DNA from: an uncultured Rubritalea sp.
Lineage (GTDB): Bacteria; Verrucomicrobiota; Verrucomicrobiia; Verrucomicrobiales; Akkermansiaceae
Direction of reading: 5' to 3'
Assembly: GCA_937923145.1 (NCBI GenBank)
Contig: CALAJT010000015.1
Location: forward strand, 110,892 to 174,891
Length of the DNA stretch: 64,000 nt
Under the pieces are notes generated by a model. The model worked only from the letters and a program-made list of their open reading frames with translations, had not been told where the DNA came from and made no database searches. Positions within the stretch are counted from its first letter, which is position 1. Each line of letters opens with the position of its first letter. Both the position numbers and the translations under genes were made by a program. Of this stretch, positions 62,781-64,000 are shown one piece after another.

Positions 62781-63803
62781 ATGATTGATTTATCTTCATC
62801 CGTATTAAAAATCCGAGTCATCCTTCCTCACTACCGCCATTCTCAGCGATTCTTCAGAGAGCAAACTGTAGAACTCAGCCGCAAAACCATCAACGGATGG
62901 GTGCATCAAATAGCCCAACATCTAGCACCTATAGCAGAAGCGATAGGCGCAGAACTACGCGGCTCAGACCTCCTCCAGATAGACGAAACACCCATGCACT
63001 ACCTCATTCCCGGATCAGGAAAAGCACACACAGGATACCTCTGGGTCATGCGAGATCCACAGACCGGAGCAGTCTATTACCAATGGCAAAAAGGTCGTTC
63101 AGCCCGAGACCTCATGGAGACATTAGGCTACGATGAAAAAACCAAACAACTAGCCTTTAAAGGCACCATCCAGTGCGACGGCTACATCTGCTACCAAACT
63201 ATAATGAATGCCTACGAAGGTATCGTCCTTGGAGCCTGTCTCGCCCACATTCGGCGCAAATTTATAGATGATAAAAGCCTACGGCAGATCCCCTGGGTAG
63301 CCTATTTACTACGATCGATCAAAGTCCTCTATCGGATAGAACGGCGACTGCGAAACACTTCAGCGCCACCAGACCTATGTCAGAGAAAAAGGCGATCCTA
63401 CGCCAAACCCATCATAGAAAAACTGCACAGGAACCTAACCAAAGAACTACCTCAGCATCGTCCATCGAGCAGCTGTGGTAAGGCGGTCAAGTATGCACTT
63501 AATCAATGGTCGCAATTTATCCTCTACCTAGAAGATGGTCGCCTGCCGATAGATAACAACGGAGCAGAAAACGCCATTCGTCCCTGTAAACTAGGCCTGA
63601 AGAACTATATGTTCTTTGGCAGCCTAGAAGCAGGAGCAAACAACGCCATCCTCTACACACTTATTGAGAACTGCAAAGCAGCTGGGCTCAATCCCCGAGC
63701 CTACTTAGAACATATACTCGAAAATCTTGGCCGCCAGCCAGCAGAGGACTTAACCCCAGGGAAAGTCGCCAAGCTCTGGAAAAAATCAGAAGAAGCTGCT
63801 TAG
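62781..63803 (+). pseudogene. IS66-type transposase (TnpC), N-terminally truncated
   Basis: The frame encodes 340 residues covering the DDE domain: LQIDETPMHYLIPGSG has the first Asp, QCDGYICYQTI the second and NNGAENAIRPCKLG the Glu. HTGYLWVMRDPQTGAVYYQW and ACLAHIRRKF are further IS66 landmarks. Full TnpC has about 500 residues; the N-terminal leucine-zipper and zinc regions are missing, and the first 10-15 residues have no similarity. It is unlikely to transpose alone but the catalytic residues are intact. It is framed by inverted repeats. Confidence 0.85.
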
Positions 63804-63823
63804 GCCAATTTTAAGACGCTTAC
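63803..63823 (-). repeat. Second IS66-type right-end repeat
   Basis: Immediately after the transposase stop codon, the reverse complement reads GTAAGCGTCTTAAAATTGGC, another copy of the element's terminal repeat with one change. The outer right end lies 71 bp further. This gives two alternative right ends. Confidence 0.75.
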
Positions 63824-63921
63824 AATTAATCATAGACCGCAAAGCCTATTCTGATTTCAGAACCTGACTAGGTGGCCAATTTAAAGACGCTTACCTTGCT
63901 TACGTTTCTTTAGACAAAAAA

Positions 63922-63953
63922 ATCCCGCACACCAGTATATCAGTGAGCGGGAT
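63922..63953 (-). terminator. Intrinsic terminator of a minus-strand gene beyond the window
   Basis: On the minus strand ATCCCGC and GCGGGAT flank a loop, followed by seven T residues. Just upstream the minus strand reads codons ending V-P-G-Q-stop (stop at 63986-63988), which may be the end of a gene that enters the window from the right; that gene is too short here to identify. Confidence 0.75.
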
Positions 63954-64000
63954 CTGAGATTATTAGAGCTGTTTGCTACTAATGCTTACTGACCTGGTAC

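Larger units (their letters stand above)
62720..63894 (+). mobile_element. Reduced IS66-family element
   Basis: Terminal inverted repeats start at 62720 (GTAAGCGTCTTTAAATTAGC) and end at 63894, where the reverse complement reads GTAAGCGTCTTTAAATTGGC. The similarity extends on to CTAG, and CTGAAATCAG-like bases are shared about 40 bases in. The element is 1.18 kb, against about 2.5 kb for full IS66 elements; tnpA, tnpB and the first third of tnpC are missing. No 8-bp target duplication is present (TAAAATCT left, CTTGCTTA right). Confidence 0.75.

Noticed and set aside
62712-63902. Target-site duplication for the IS66 element
   Set aside because: The 8 bases outside the left end (TAAAATCT) match neither those outside the outer right end (CTTGCTTA) nor those outside the inner one (AATTAATC).
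63986-64000. Partial minus-strand gene ending V-P-G-Q at the right edge
   Set aside because: Only four codons are visible. The terminator next to it suggests a gene, but I cannot support a coding call.

Overview
The window looks like part of a Verrucomicrobiota chromosome of moderate to low GC. This rests on a PEP-CTERM protein plus a broken second one, DUF1080 (3-keto-disaccharide hydrolase) proteins, an Nramp-fold transporter beside sugar-acid enzymes, and a Verrucomicrobia-like mix of secreted proteins of unknown function. Housekeeping genes dominate. The only mobile element is a reduced IS66-type insertion near the right end.

Layout. 0-5 kb: end of a penicillin-binding protein 2 gene, hflX, an L,D-transpeptidase and mnmG. 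Three perfect 14-bp parS-like palindromes lie in and just upstream of mnmG. 5-12 kb: a membrane protein, pdhA-pdhB, gatB, a sigma-54 response regulator, uppS and a PEP-CTERM protein. 12.2-12.6 kb: a non-coding stretch with two perfect and several near-perfect DnaA boxes beside an AT-rich tract, a good candidate for oriC; with the parS cluster it suggests the replication-origin domain. 12.6-22 kb: trkH, plsX, rpmF and yceD (lipid and ribosome genes), rph, a DUF1016 nuclease remnant, trmA, and a small XapX-like gene beside deoD. 22-27 kb: a three-gene Fe3+-type ABC transporter and tRNA-Pro. 27-36 kb: a minus-strand sugar-acid cluster (isomerase, oxidoreductase, Nramp-like transporter, short-chain dehydrogenase, DUF1080, uxaC, Ldh_2 dehydrogenase, gluconokinase, 2-hydroxyacid dehydrogenase). 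36-54 kb: peptidases, msrA, a ROK kinase, dnaE, a PLP decarboxylase, trpS, glutamate dehydrogenase, lpxK, uvrC, smpB, rpoZ and tRNA-Ser. 54-64 kb: an accessory region of small secreted proteins, gene remnants, paired DoxX-like genes and the IS66 remnant.

The most interesting locus is at 59772-60167. A secreted thioredoxin-like gene is interrupted by a single in-frame TGA placed exactly where the first Cys of a CxxC motif would be (U-P-M-C). A 7-bp stem with a 5-base loop begins 19 bases after the TGA, in the position and form of a bacterial SECIS element. I read it as a candidate selenoprotein. Other observations are an Nramp-fold transporter whose metal-binding DPGN motif is GGGS, several promoters whose -10 box lies 5-8 bases before the start codon (probable leaderless mRNAs), a secreted Lys-rich repeat protein with a ComEA-like DNA-binding end, and four gene remnants in which the steps of decay can be read.
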